The notes beneath the pieces were generated by a model. That model saw nothing but the letters and a program-made list of their open reading frames with translations. It was not told where the DNA came from and ran no database searches. Shown one piece after another: positions 51,938 to 61,359 of a stretch of DNA of 64,000 nt. A program made the translations under genes and the position numbers. Position 1 is the stretch's first letter; every line of letters starts with the position of its first letter. The stretch comes from CAVDRM01 sp963611355 (GTDB taxonomy: Bacteria > Bacillota > Clostridia > Christensenellales > Aristaeellaceae), in the NCBI GenBank assembly GCA_963611355.1, contig CAVDRM010000010.1:5459-69458 (forward strand). Reading direction: 5' to 3'.

Positions 51938-52669
51938 TTGGGAATTATTCATTGCATTAAGAAAGAAGATATGAAGTATGCTCTGCTTAGTAATGGAGTC
52001 GAGCGTACGGAAATGCTGCCGGGATGTGTTGAAGGCGTGCATACCTATAAATGCAGGGTAAAGGCCGGTCAAATCGTTGAGCTTGAAACGTTTGCCGAAA
52101 CTACAACATTATACTATTTCACTTCCGGCATCGGATATATTACCACCGTTCAAAAAGCATTTAATATTACCGAACCCGGTCTTTTTGTACCGGAACTGAC
52201 TCCTGCAGCTCAGCAATTGCATTCGACTACTGATATGGAATTCCTGCAGTTCACATGCGACATGATTGATGAAGACAAGGAACTTTGGAGTCACTGGCAC
52301 ATTAAGCTCCCTTACTATCTTACGCTTGCTAACTGTATTGAGTACACGGAAGGCTTCCGTCCTGATGCCATCCATTCTTATTCCATTCTTGACCGCCATT
52401 GGGTGACACGCATGACAATGGGCGCTATTATCGGCAAAGGACCCAACAAAGCAGATCCGCATATGCACGACAACCTGTATCAGTGGTATTATGGGATGCC
52501 CGGAACTCAATTCAATTACACTGCCGGCGATGAGACCATCGTTTTGAAGGATGGTGACTTCGCATTTATTCCAACGCATATTGAACACGCAATTGAAATC
52601 GAGCCAGGTCAAAACGTTAATTATGTTTGGTTTGAAATTGAGGTTCCGGAAAAGGAACTTCAAAAATAA
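51938..52669 (+). CDS. cupin-domain protein of the pectin operon
   Basis: A 243-residue protein with two cupin-like barrels. The second has DPHMHDNLYQWYYGMPG, with the HxH metal pair, and IPTHIEHAIEI with the third histidine. The first barrel (VEGVHTYKCRVKAGQIVELETF) lacks clear metal ligands. Cupins in such operons include enzymes for uronate products such as KdgF; this one is not clearly any of them. GAAAGGATG lies about seven bases before TTG 51938; ATG 51971 is an alternative start. First gene of the operon. Confidence 0.65.
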   Translation: MGIIHCIKKEDMKYALLSNGVERTEMLPGCVEGVHTYKCRVKAGQIVELETFAETTTLYYFTSGIGYITTVQKAFNITEPGLFVPELTPAAQQLHSTTDMEFLQFTCDMIDEDKELWSHWHIKLPYYLTLANCIEYTEGFRPDAIHSYSILDRHWVTRMTMGAIIGKGPNKADPHMHDNLYQWYYGMPGTQFNYTAGDETIVLKDGDFAFIPTHIEHAIEIEPGQNVNYVWFEIEVPEKELQK

Positions 52670-52686
52670 AAGGAGGTTTATTCCCC

Positions 52687-53982
52687 ATGAAAAAACGTTT
52701 CTTAGCGATGCTGCTGTCCCTGTGTATGGTCATGACGCTTTGCGCAAGCATTAGCGCCGCTGGCGAGGAAGTCAACGAGCCTGTAACACTTCGCATGAGC
52801 TGGTGGGGCGGCGAAGAACGAGCAAAGGCTACGAAAGCTGCCGTCGATGCGTTTATGAAAAAGTATCCATGGATCACCGTAGAATGTGAGTATGCCAACT
52901 TCGATGGCTGGCAGGAAAAGTGTGCTACTCAGTTAGCGGCCGGCACCGCTCCCGATTTGATGCAAATCAACTGGAACTGGCTGTATCAGTTTTCTTCCGA
53001 TGGCTCCAAATTCGTTGACCTGAATGAATATTCCGACATCATTGACCTGAGCAATTACTCGGAAACCCAGTTAAATGCCATGACGGTTGCCAATAAACTT
53101 CAAGGACTGCCTACAAGCATGACGAGCAAGCTGTTCTTCCTTAACAAAACTACGTATGACCGTGCCGGCGTTGCCATCCCCACAACTTGGGACGAGCTGA
53201 TGGCCGCAGGCGACGCCTTCCATGAAAAGCTTGGCGCTGATTATTACTGCATTCGTGCCGATGGCTGGGAACGTATGTGGCTGCTGTGCTGGTATCTGCA
53301 GCAGACTTATGGCAAACCATGGGTGTCGGACTACGAATGCCAGTATACCGTTGAAGAAGTTACGGATGGCCTGAACTTTATTAACGAACTCGAAGCGCAC
53401 TATGTAATCCCGAAGATTTATGACTATCAGAACGACGGCTATGCTGATTTGTACACCAATCCCAAGTGGATGGGCGGAAACTATGCCGGTATCGTAGAAT
53501 ATGATACGGCTTACAATGAGTGCGAAGATTCGCTGAATGATGATCAGGAGCTTATCATTGCAGGATACATGACCAAAGAAGGTGCCCATCCGTTTGGCAT
53601 GAGCAAGGTTTCTCAGGGATTTGCCGTAACAGAATCTTCAAAGAATAAGGAAGAAGCTGTTATGTTGCTTAACTTCTTGGTTTCAGAGGATGAGGGCGTT
53701 CAATTGATGGGAACGCAGCGTGGCATCCCGGTCAATCAGCATGCCCAAGAAGTGCTGTCTGCTGCCGGACTGGTTGACCAAAATGTGCTTGCAGCTAATA
53801 CCATTGCGATGCAGACCGCAGCGTATAGCTTTGACCCGAATTTCGAAAATGCCGAGCTGAAAGAAACGACAGGCACTTATTACGAAGTATTCGAACTGCT
53901 TTCCTCCGGCGGTGATCCCGCTCAGTTGGCCGAGTATTTGATTGACAGCGTCAACACTGTCAATGCTGAAAATCACTATTGA
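52687..53982 (+). CDS. extracellular sugar-binding protein (family 1)
   Basis: A 431-residue solute-binding protein. The signal peptide is MKKRFLAMLLSLCMVMTLCA followed by SISAAGEE; ISA-A is the likely cut, while MTLCAS could act as a weak lipobox (TLC). VTLRMSWWGGEERAKATK and AAGTAPDLMQINW are typical of the MalE-like group 1 proteins. It feeds the two permeases encoded after the GH105 gene. AAAAGGAGG precedes the ATG. A stable hairpin at 54115 follows in the long gap to the next gene. Confidence 0.92.
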   Translation: MKKRFLAMLLSLCMVMTLCASISAAGEEVNEPVTLRMSWWGGEERAKATKAAVDAFMKKYPWITVECEYANFDGWQEKCATQLAAGTAPDLMQINWNWLYQFSSDGSKFVDLNEYSDIIDLSNYSETQLNAMTVANKLQGLPTSMTSKLFFLNKTTYDRAGVAIPTTWDELMAAGDAFHEKLGADYYCIRADGWERMWLLCWYLQQTYGKPWVSDYECQYTVEEVTDGLNFINELEAHYVIPKIYDYQNDGYADLYTNPKWMGGNYAGIVEYDTAYNECEDSLNDDQELIIAGYMTKEGAHPFGMSKVSQGFAVTESSKNKEEAVMLLNFLVSEDEGVQLMGTQRGIPVNQHAQEVLSAAGLVDQNVLAANTIAMQTAAYSFDPNFENAELKETTGTYYEVFELLSSGGDPAQLAEYLIDSVNTVNAENHY

Positions 53983-54114
53983 TTCTTTACGCTGCTCTGG
54001 AGAGACGGCTCACCATGCAAATTGCCGTTCCCGCTTTTTGCAGACCGTCATATGCATCAGCGGTCATCAGGTCATTCCGTTATGACTGAAAATTTATCCC
54101 ATTTTCTTGTAGTC

Positions 54115-54159
54115 CTGCAGCACCCACGCCGCGTTAACAAATGCGGCGTGGGGCAAAGC
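54115..54159 (+). repeat. stable stem-loop in the 339-base gap after the binding protein
   Basis: CCCACGCCGC pairs with GCGGCGTGGG around a ten-base loop, with an outer CTGCAGC/GCTGCA extension. No T run follows, so it is not a classic terminator; such structures protect the 3' end of binding-protein mRNA. The remainder of 53983-54321 holds nothing else I recognise. Confidence 0.5.
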
Positions 54160-54321
54160 TGCAAGTAAAGTTCTCTGTGTGGTAATGCTTTTCCTAACAC
54201 GATGGTTTCATGCCTCTGCTTTCGGCATTCGAAGCAGTTGTCTGAATGAAGGCAGACAAAAACGCGGTTAATTTCTTCAATTTGTATAGAAGCACGGATA
54301 AGAAGAAAGGAAGGAATTGTT

Positions 54322-55458
54322 TTGAAGGCAGTCGCACTTGAAAGCTACTTTATGAACTATATCAGCTCCGCCCGCGTTCCATCCTGCAACAGTGACAGAT
54401 CTCATCTAAAATATGATGTAAACGGATGCTTCATGCAGGGCTGTGAGCATATGTATGCCTTAACAGGGAAAAACGAGTTTCATGCATTCATTCGGCATTC
54501 ATTAAAAAATTTTGTTGACGCTATACTCAGCATCGGGCATTGCGATTTTCCAAAGGTCAATTTAAACTCCATCGGGTTAGGCAGAATATTATTGTATTTA
54601 TATGACGACACCAAAGAGGAAGAATATAAAACCGTATGCGATGTTTTGATGAATCAGTTAAAGCATCAGCCGCGTTTAAGCACGGAAAACTTCGGACATG
54701 ATTTCAGCCGCTCCAGGCAGCTTTGGCTAAATGATTTATATACCTTTATGCCCTTTTATTTAGAATATGAAAACAGATTTGAAGATTATATTGGCTATGC
54801 AGATATTGTTAAGCAGCTAATATATACAGATACATTGTTGACCGATCAAGAAACGGGACTTTTATATCCCGCATATGATGAGCAGAGAACAAGCGTTTGG
54901 GCAAATCCGCAGAACGGAGTATTTCCGAACTTCTGTTTATGCTCTATTGGATGGTATTTGATGACCCTTGTAGATTGCTATGAGTTAGCCGACGAAGAGC
55001 TCTACGACTCCAAAAGATGCATTGGGAATCTCTTCAGAAAAGCTGTAAAGTGTGTTCTGCGATGGCAGGACGCCGGCAGCAAACTGTTTTATCAGCTGAT
55101 TGCTCTTCCCCATGAGCAGGGGAATTATTTGGAGACGTTGGGCTCATTAATGATTTCATATTCGATTTTAAAGGCCTGTAGGTTAGAACTGCTATTAGAA
55201 GACAAATACATAGGCAGCGGTCAAGATATTTTTGAAGCAATTCTTGATAAAAAAATCGTCGTTCTGAATGGAGAAGAGCATTTGATTGACATATGCATGG
55301 AAGCAAATCCGGCAACGCAGCAATCACATAACGGTAGCATAAAAGCCTGTCTGTCCGATCCCGTCATGCAAGACACACCTACAGCAGTAGGCGTCCTCAT
55401 GATGACATATGCCGAATATCAAAAATCGAAGGGAGCATTCAGCCATGAAGAAGACTAA
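54322..55458 (+). CDS. GH105-like unsaturated uronyl hydrolase
   Basis: A 378-residue (alpha/alpha)6-barrel protein like GH105/GH88 unsaturated rhamnogalacturonyl hydrolases, which remove the unsaturated uronic acid left by lyases. RQLWLNDLYTFMPFYLEYENRF matches the QxWxDxLYMxxPFYxEYA block. The next block, usually WARGNGWxxMGLVD, reads FCLCSIGWYLMTLVDCYE, so the RGN part is lost. The end PTAVGVLMMTYAEYQ fits the family. The activity may therefore have changed. TTG 54322 follows AAAGGAAGG. It overlaps the next gene by 14 bases. Confidence 0.65.
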   Translation: MKAVALESYFMNYISSARVPSCNSDRSHLKYDVNGCFMQGCEHMYALTGKNEFHAFIRHSLKNFVDAILSIGHCDFPKVNLNSIGLGRILLYLYDDTKEEEYKTVCDVLMNQLKHQPRLSTENFGHDFSRSRQLWLNDLYTFMPFYLEYENRFEDYIGYADIVKQLIYTDTLLTDQETGLLYPAYDEQRTSVWANPQNGVFPNFCLCSIGWYLMTLVDCYELADEELYDSKRCIGNLFRKAVKCVLRWQDAGSKLFYQLIALPHEQGNYLETLGSLMISYSILKACRLELLLEDKYIGSGQDIFEAILDKKIVVLNGEEHLIDICMEANPATQQSHNGSIKACLSDPVMQDTPTAVGVLMMTYAEYQKSKGAFSHEED

Positions 55459-56359
55459 ATCCGTTTGCAGGAACGATTTGCGAAAAATAATTTCTCGGAA
55501 TGAGGGCTTTTTCTATGTGCTGCCGTGGTTATGCGGGTTTCTCTTTTTCACGGCATATCCATTTATCAATTCTCTCCTCTTTAGTTTTCAAGATTACAAT
55601 CTTTTTAAGGGGACTCCGCTTTATGTTGGCTTTAAGAATTATGCGACAATTTTTAAAAACACAAAATATATGAAGGCTTATGGCGTGACATTTAAGTATG
55701 CCCTGCTGACAGTCCCTATAAAACTTGCTTTTTCTCTTTTTATTGCATATATTCTTAACTTTAAAATCAAATTTGTAAATTTTTTCCGCACGATATACTA
55801 TATCCCATCCATTTTAGGCAGTTCAGTCGCCATTTCCGTTGTCTGGCGCTTCGTATTTAACCATGACGGCATGGTCAATTCTTTTTTGCGAATGCTCGGC
55901 TTTCAGGCAATACCATGGCTTGGCAACGCAAACTATGCCATTTGGGTTATTGTTTTGCTTCACGTCTGGCAGTTTGGTTCCGCGATGGTCATTTTTTTGG
56001 CTGCCTTAAAAGGTGTTTCTCCCGATTTATATGAGGCAGCGCAAATAGATGGAGCGGGCAAATGGAAGCAGTTTTTTTCCATAACGATTCCGACAATTAC
56101 GCCGGTGATTTTCTATAATTTGGTTACGCAGTTGTGTACTGCCTTTCAGGAATTTAACAGTGCCTACCTGATTACACAAGGCGGCCCTATGAACTCCACG
56201 ACGTTAATTTCGTTGCTGATTTATCAAAAGGCATTTAAGTCTTATGATATGGGGCTGGCCTCTGCGATGGCCTGGATATTATTCATCATTGTGGCAATCT
56301 TTACTGCGATTGCCTTTTTGAGTCAAAAATACTGGGTCTACTATTCTGATGAGAGGTGA
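55445..56359 (+). CDS. sugar ABC transporter permease (MalF-type)
   Basis: A 304-residue permease with six helices. Coupling loop: DLYEAAQIDGAGKWKQFFSITIP. LPWLCGFLFFTAYPFINSLLFSF at the start is the MalF-type first helix. It is co-translated with the previous gene through a 14-base overlap. I use ATG 55445, with GGGAG upstream, rather than ATG 55409 inside the GH105 gene. It uses a shared ATPase. Confidence 0.93.
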   Translation: MKKTKSVCRNDLRKIISRNEGFFYVLPWLCGFLFFTAYPFINSLLFSFQDYNLFKGTPLYVGFKNYATIFKNTKYMKAYGVTFKYALLTVPIKLAFSLFIAYILNFKIKFVNFFRTIYYIPSILGSSVAISVVWRFVFNHDGMVNSFLRMLGFQAIPWLGNANYAIWVIVLLHVWQFGSAMVIFLAALKGVSPDLYEAAQIDGAGKWKQFFSITIPTITPVIFYNLVTQLCTAFQEFNSAYLITQGGPMNSTTLISLLIYQKAFKSYDMGLASAMAWILFIIVAIFTAIAFLSQKYWVYYSDER

Positions 56360-56363
56360 TATT

Positions 56364-57242
56364 ATGAGCATTACAGCAGCTGAAAAAAGCAGACGCACAC
56401 TTCGCAGACGCAAGCAAATTTCTACTATTTTGCGTTATGCGGTTCTCCTCATAGTCGGTTTTTTTATGATGTATCCGTTGCTTTGGATGGTTGGTTCCTC
56501 ACTCAAGGCCGATAATAACGAAATTTTTGCAGGCATCAGTATTTTCCCGAAGTCTCCGAGTTTTCAGGCGTATATAAACGGATGGACCAGCTCAGCCTAT
56601 CCTTTTAGCAAATTCATGATGAATACCTATTTTATTGTAATTCCCAAAGTAATCGGAGCCGTGCTTTCTTCTGTAATAACGGCCTATGGCTTTGCAAGAT
56701 TCAAGTTTCGCGGCAAAAAGCTCCTGTTTGCTATGCTGATGTCGGTCCTTTTTTTACCGCAGGTCGTTCTTAACATACCGCAGTACCTGCTCTTTGTCAA
56801 ACTGGGGTGGGTCAACACTTATAAACCGCTGATCATTCCTTCTTTCTTCGCTAATGAACCGTATTTTGTATTTCTGTTAGTTCAATTTATGAAGTCGGTT
56901 CCGAAAGAAATTGAAGAGGCCGCAGAAATAGACGGCTGCAATTCCTTTAAACGTCTAATCTTTGTTAATGTGCCTATGGTATACCCTGCCATACTATCCG
57001 TTGCACTATTTCAATTTATTTGGTCTTCGAACGATTTTCAAGGGCCGCTTATCTATATCAATACTGTGGCAAAATATCCTGCTACATTAGGCTTAAAACT
57101 GATTCAAGATTCCGAAACCGGTATTGAGTGGAATAAAGTATTGGCTCTTTCAGTCGTCTCAATCATTCCAACCTTAACTGTTTTCTTCCTTGCGCAGCGT
57201 CAGTTCATTGACGGAATCGCAATGGGCGGTGTAAAGGGGTAA
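56364..57242 (+). CDS. sugar ABC transporter permease (MalG-type)
   Basis: A 292-residue permease, the second channel half. Coupling loop: KEIEEAAEIDGCNSFKRLIFVNVPM; MMYPLLWMVGSSLKADNNEIF is the typical MalG front. AGAGGTGA stands five bases before ATG 56364; ATG 56349 overlaps the previous gene. It ends with RQFIDGIAMGGVKG, the family's classic tail. Confidence 0.93.
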   Translation: MSITAAEKSRRTLRRRKQISTILRYAVLLIVGFFMMYPLLWMVGSSLKADNNEIFAGISIFPKSPSFQAYINGWTSSAYPFSKFMMNTYFIVIPKVIGAVLSSVITAYGFARFKFRGKKLLFAMLMSVLFLPQVVLNIPQYLLFVKLGWVNTYKPLIIPSFFANEPYFVFLLVQFMKSVPKEIEEAAEIDGCNSFKRLIFVNVPMVYPAILSVALFQFIWSSNDFQGPLIYINTVAKYPATLGLKLIQDSETGIEWNKVLALSVVSIIPTLTVFFLAQRQFIDGIAMGGVKG

Positions 57243-57243
57243 C

Positions 57244-58800
57244 ATGATGACAAAAATTTTAATGCTGACAAGCAGAAGCATTGTAATCGAATTGGATACT
57301 GACGAAAAATATGAGACTCAGTGTCCTTATCAGATCAAACTGAATGACCGTATTATCACTTCGAACCGTATTGTAGAAACGATTGATGGGCTTATCCCCG
57401 ATACTGCTTACAGCATGGAAATTTTTTATAAAGACAAAAAAGAAAAAATCGACTTTAAAACGAAGTATGAATCTGTCACGCTTAATGTGCGCAGAATGAA
57501 CGCGCATGGAGACGGTGAGCATGACGATACTGCCGCTATACAAGCAGCCATTCTTTCTTGTCCGGTTCATGGCCGGGTATTAATCCCACGCGGGAAATAT
57601 TCTGTCACTGCCCTCTTTTTGAAAAGCAATATAACCATTGAGCTGGAAGAAGGCGCTACGATACTCGGAAATCCTGTCAGAGAAAAGATACCTGTCTTGC
57701 CCGGTATCATTCAGCAATACGATGAAACGGACGATTATAATTTGGGTACATGGGAAGGCAATCCGTTGGATTGTTTTGCTTCCGTCCTTACCGGTATATG
57801 CGTGGAAAACGTTGTCATCACAGGCCGCGGAACATTAGACGGTAATGCAACAGAAAAAAACTGGTGGAAAGATGACAGAGCAAAAATCACTGCTTTCCGT
57901 CCACGAATGGTGTTTTTAAATCGCTGTAAAAATGTGACCCTGCACGGAATAAAAATTCAAAACAGTCCGTCATGGACGATTCATCCTTATTTCTCTCAAA
58001 ACATAAGCATACTTTGTACAACACTGACAAACCCATGGGATTCTCCGAATACAGATGGCATTGATCCTGAATCGGTAAATGGGCTGACAGTTGCGGGAGT
58101 ATATTTTTCGCTTGGTGATGATTGCATTGCAATTAAATCAGGAAAATACTATATGGGTTCGACTTACGGAGTCCCTTCCGAGCACATAGAAGTGCGCCAT
58201 TGCTACATGCATAATGGTCATGGTGCCGTGTCTATTGGCAGCGAAAACTCCGGCGGAGTATATCATGTGCATGTCGAAAGTTGTATTTTCGATCACACCG
58301 ACCGAGGCTGCCGCATTAAAACAAGACGGGGTCGCGGAAAAAAGGCCGTGGTTAAAGATATCAGCTTTCATAATATCGATATGGATAATGTGCGTACTCC
58401 GATCGTTATCAACTGCTTTTATAACTGTTGTGATCCTGATCGCCATTCCGAATATGTCCGTTCCAAACAAGCGCTTCCCGTTGACGACAGAACGCCATCA
58501 GTCAATCAGCTGTCCTTTACGAATTTGGACTGCAATAATACCCATGCCTGTGCAGCTTTTATCTATGGTCTGCCTGAAAATCCGATTGATTTTGTTGAAC
58601 TGCGTCATGTTAAAGTTCGGTATTCGGACAATCCCGTTCCCATGGAGCCCGCTATGATGGATGACATTGACGAAAATACGACCTTGTTGGGCGGATGCTT
58701 CTATAATATACATCGTCTTGAATTGGAAGACGTTGATATTTCCGGCTGCCGCAATGAACCCTTTGATATACAAGGCGTAGCGGAGGTGAAAAAATCATGA
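57244..58800 (+). CDS. GH28 polygalacturonase-like glycosidase
   Basis: A 518-residue parallel beta-helix enzyme acting on galacturonan. All four GH28 motifs are present: NTDGID (269-274), GDDCIAIKSG with catalytic aspartates near 292-293, NGHGAVSIG with the histidine near 326, and RIKT (357-360). An N-terminal fibronectin-like part covers about 1-75. No signal peptide, so it probably cuts imported oligogalacturonides from the end (exo type). It overlaps the next gene by four bases and starts one base after the permease stop. Confidence 0.92.
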   Translation: MMTKILMLTSRSIVIELDTDEKYETQCPYQIKLNDRIITSNRIVETIDGLIPDTAYSMEIFYKDKKEKIDFKTKYESVTLNVRRMNAHGDGEHDDTAAIQAAILSCPVHGRVLIPRGKYSVTALFLKSNITIELEEGATILGNPVREKIPVLPGIIQQYDETDDYNLGTWEGNPLDCFASVLTGICVENVVITGRGTLDGNATEKNWWKDDRAKITAFRPRMVFLNRCKNVTLHGIKIQNSPSWTIHPYFSQNISILCTTLTNPWDSPNTDGIDPESVNGLTVAGVYFSLGDDCIAIKSGKYYMGSTYGVPSEHIEVRHCYMHNGHGAVSIGSENSGGVYHVHVESCIFDHTDRGCRIKTRRGRGKKAVVKDISFHNIDMDNVRTPIVINCFYNCCDPDRHSEYVRSKQALPVDDRTPSVNQLSFTNLDCNNTHACAAFIYGLPENPIDFVELRHVKVRYSDNPVPMEPAMMDDIDENTTLLGGCFYNIHRLELEDVDISGCRNEPFDIQGVAEVKKS

Positions 58801-59612
58801 AAATTGCTGCGACGGCCTCATTATATGCTGACCCCAATGATCCCATTGTATATCGGGGCGCATACCCTCAAATATGTACGCAGATTGAAGAAGACGGTTT
58901 TAACGCAGTTGAAATACACATCGAGGATTCCTTGGAAATTAGTAGAGCGGTTCTTTGGAATGCCCTCAAAAATCATCATTTGCAACTAACTTCTATTGGC
59001 ACAGGAGCGGTTTTTTTCAGCCGTGGGTATTCTCTGGCGCATCCGGATGCGGAGATTCGTAAGCTGTGTATAGAGCATCTGGTTGAACATATGAAAACAG
59101 CAGAACCCTTTGGTTCTGTCATTATCGTAGGCTGTGTGCAAGGGCGGATATTGAAAGGCCAAACGAAGGATAGTTTCCTGACGCTGTTAGCTGATAGTAT
59201 GCATCAACTTGATAAATCGGCACAGTTTTACGGAGTAACAATCGGATTGGAAATCATGAACCGCTTTGAGAGTGATGCGCTGAATCGAATTGATGAAGGT
59301 ATGACTTTTATTCAAGCAAATCATTTTCAAAAGACTTTTCTCCATTTGGATACAGTGCATATGAATATTGAGGAGGCCAATATCGGTGATGCAATTCGGC
59401 GTGCGGGCAAATATGTAGGCCATGTTCATTTGGCAGATAATGATCGTTGGTATCCGGGTCATGCACATTATAATTTTCCGGAAACAATAGGAGCACTTCA
59501 AGACATAGGATACAAGGGCGCTTTAGCATTAGAAGTTAAGCCGTATCCGGATGCCCGCACGAGCAGTCGGCTCTCATTAGAATTTTTACGTCATATTATG
59601 CCGAAGGGGTAA
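58797..59612 (+). CDS. sugar phosphate isomerase/epimerase (xylose isomerase-like barrel)
   Basis: A 271-residue TIM-barrel protein of the AP-endonuclease 2/xylose-isomerase-like family. Metal ligands are suggested by GLEIMNRFE, HLDTVHMN, GHVHLADNDRWYPGHAHYNF and LALEVKPYPD. Members interconvert keto and aldo sugars or epimerise them. Here it may process an uronate or related sugar from the pectin pathway, but the exact substrate is unknown. Last gene of the operon. Confidence 0.88.
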   Translation: MKIAATASLYADPNDPIVYRGAYPQICTQIEEDGFNAVEIHIEDSLEISRAVLWNALKNHHLQLTSIGTGAVFFSRGYSLAHPDAEIRKLCIEHLVEHMKTAEPFGSVIIVGCVQGRILKGQTKDSFLTLLADSMHQLDKSAQFYGVTIGLEIMNRFESDALNRIDEGMTFIQANHFQKTFLHLDTVHMNIEEANIGDAIRRAGKYVGHVHLADNDRWYPGHAHYNFPETIGALQDIGYKGALALEVKPYPDARTSSRLSLEFLRHIMPKG

Positions 59613-59975
59613 CGGTCTCAAAATAACCGTTATCATGTAAAAGCAGACGAAAAAAACCGGCTTTTATCTGTTTCAGGCAACTTTTTTGCATATTACCGAT
59701 GCCATGCCGCTTCGCCATGATCACAAACGCAGGCATCTTCGTTTGCTGACTAATCCCCACGGCAAAGCTGCACTGCGTATCATATCCGCAGCCGTTCACG
59801 GTGCCTTTGGGATTCATTTAGTATCTGTAGGAAGATGCCATCAAGCTCTCCATAAAAATACATAAACAGTTTGGAATAATCGTTGAATAAAAGTATTCGC
59901 TGCCCTGTATACATTTCATCAAAAAAATGGTATGATATGAATAGAAAATTTCAGCGCAAGCAGGAGGACAGGACA
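59613..59975. other. gap of 363 bases at the edge of the AT-rich island
   Basis: Base composition changes here from AT-rich to GC-rich. A 73-codon minus-strand ORF (59817-59596) lacks a ribosome site and I do not count it. A weak TATGAT on the plus strand near 59932 may be the -10 of the esterase promoter. I see no attachment site, tRNA or insertion-sequence end. Confidence 0.5.
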
Positions 59976-60755
59976 ATGAGCTTCATGCATCCCTTGGCCG
60001 CACCGTTTTTTCTTTCCGGCGGGCAGCACGCCGTTTTGCTGATGCACGGCTTTACGGGCAGCCCCGCGCATATGCGCCCGCTGGGCGAAATGCTGAACAG
60101 TGCGGGCTTTACCGTGCGCGGCATCGCCCATAGGGGACACGGCACGACCGTGCAGGATATGATGTCGGCCTCATGGAAGGACTGGCTTCAGGATGCGCGG
60201 ACGGCCTGCAGCGAGCTTTTAGATTCATATCAGTATGTCTCCGTTGCCGGACTTTCAATGGGCGGCATCCTGTCTCTTATTTTGGCCGCCGAGCATTCGG
60301 GCACTGCCCGCCCGCTCACGGCTTGCATCCCCATCGAAGCGCCGCTGGGCACAACAAACCGTTACCGGCATTTTGCACTGCTTGCTGCACCCTTTTGTCC
60401 CATTTTGAACAAGCACCATGACGGCAGCCGCGATACCCTGGACAAAGCCTACGACATTGATTACGACAAAATCCCCACAGCCAAAACGCATGACCTGAAT
60501 GTGCTGATTGCCCGTGCCCGCCGCAGCCTTTCGTCTGTCACCTGCCCCGTGCTGGCCGTTCAGTCCCATATGGACAAAACCGTTACTCAAAACAGCATCG
60601 ATATCATCTTAAACAACATTTCCAGTCAAAAAAAGTCTCCGCTCTGGCTGAACAACGCGCCCCATGTGGCGACCATCTCCCCGGAAAAAGACGTCATCGC
60701 CGAAGGAATGATTCGCTTTCTGCGTGAGGCGGAAAAAACAGTGGAATCCTTCTGA
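59976..60755 (+). CDS. alpha/beta hydrolase, carboxylesterase type
   Basis: A 259-residue esterase close to thermophilic Est30-like carboxylesterases. Oxyanion HGFTGSPAHM, nucleophile in GLSMGG, acid residue in QSHMDKTV and histidine in APHVATIS complete the triad. No signal peptide. AGGAGG lies eight bases before ATG 59976; the frame opens further back without a ribosome site. Substrate unknown; acetyl esters of pectin are conceivable given the upstream locus, but GC content says it belongs to the older chromosome. Confidence 0.87.
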   Translation: MSFMHPLAAPFFLSGGQHAVLLMHGFTGSPAHMRPLGEMLNSAGFTVRGIAHRGHGTTVQDMMSASWKDWLQDARTACSELLDSYQYVSVAGLSMGGILSLILAAEHSGTARPLTACIPIEAPLGTTNRYRHFALLAAPFCPILNKHHDGSRDTLDKAYDIDYDKIPTAKTHDLNVLIARARRSLSSVTCPVLAVQSHMDKTVTQNSIDIILNNISSQKKSPLWLNNAPHVATISPEKDVIAEGMIRFLREAEKTVESF

Positions 60756-60790
60756 ACCATAGCCGTTCGGCCGCACCGCCCGATATACAA

Positions 60791-60822
60791 CAGCTCCGCC
60801 GGTCTCAAAACCGACGGAGCTG
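60791..60822. terminator. hairpin between convergent esterase and nrdG
   Basis: CAGCTCCGCCGGT and ACCGACGGAGCTG pair with one mismatch around a six-base loop, between two genes that end toward each other. T runs are weak on both sides. Confidence 0.5.
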
Positions 60823-60835
60823 ATTGGGTGCGTTT

Positions 60836-61342
60836 TTACCAGACGGGCGGCGTCCATAGGACGACGCGATTGGCGGCGAGCGTTTTTTTCATGTCTATCA
60901 GGCGCTGATTGCGGCTGCCGCAGAATTTCAGCTCCAGCGAGCGCTGCGTCAAAATAAACGGTCCGTCCACCAGCACATCCGTAGCGCGCAGGAGGCGCAT
61001 ACGCTGCGCGTCGTTTTCAGAAAGCAGCTGCTCCAAGGTATAGCCCGTATATGTCCAGACATTCAGGCTGTGCCTGTGCGCCTCCTCAGCCAGCACCGCG
61101 CAGGACTCCGCCTGCTCCATCGGGTCGCCGCCGGACAGGGTGATGCCGGACAGCAGGGGATTTGTAAGGAATTTTTGGACGATATCATCCGTGTCCGCGT
61201 CCTGCCCGCCCGCCGCATTATGTGTTTCGGGGTTATGACAGCCGGCGCAGTTGTGCCGGCAGCCCTGCGTGAATACCGTAAAGCGAAGCCCCGGCCCGTC
61301 CACAATGCTGTCGTTGACCGTACCGGCAATACGAATCTTCAT
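60836..61342 (-). CDS. nrdG: anaerobic ribonucleotide reductase activating protein
   Basis: A 168-residue radical-SAM activase that makes the glycyl radical of NrdD. The cluster motif is C28-RHN-C32-AG-C35, and VDGPGLRFTVFTQGC and TLSGGDPMEQ are typical. It is the last gene of the proS operon, 17 bases after the cofE-like gene, and not next to nrdD (41185-43506). No NrdR box is visible in front of it, so its transcription follows proline-tRNA levels rather than NrdR, unless an unseen promoter exists. Confidence 0.93.
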   Translation of the reverse strand: MKIRIAGTVNDSIVDGPGLRFTVFTQGCRHNCAGCHNPETHNAAGGQDADTDDIVQKFLTNPLLSGITLSGGDPMEQAESCAVLAEEAHRHSLNVWTYTGYTLEQLLSENDAQRMRLLRATDVLVDGPFILTQRSLELKFCGSRNQRLIDMKKTLAANRVVLWTPPVW

Positions 61343-61359
61343 CGGTCTTGTCCTTTCGC

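Noticed and set aside
59596..59817. 73-codon minus-strand ORF after the pectin operon
   Set aside because: No ribosome site, overlaps the isomerase end and shows no family pattern; could be a gene remnant but I cannot support it.
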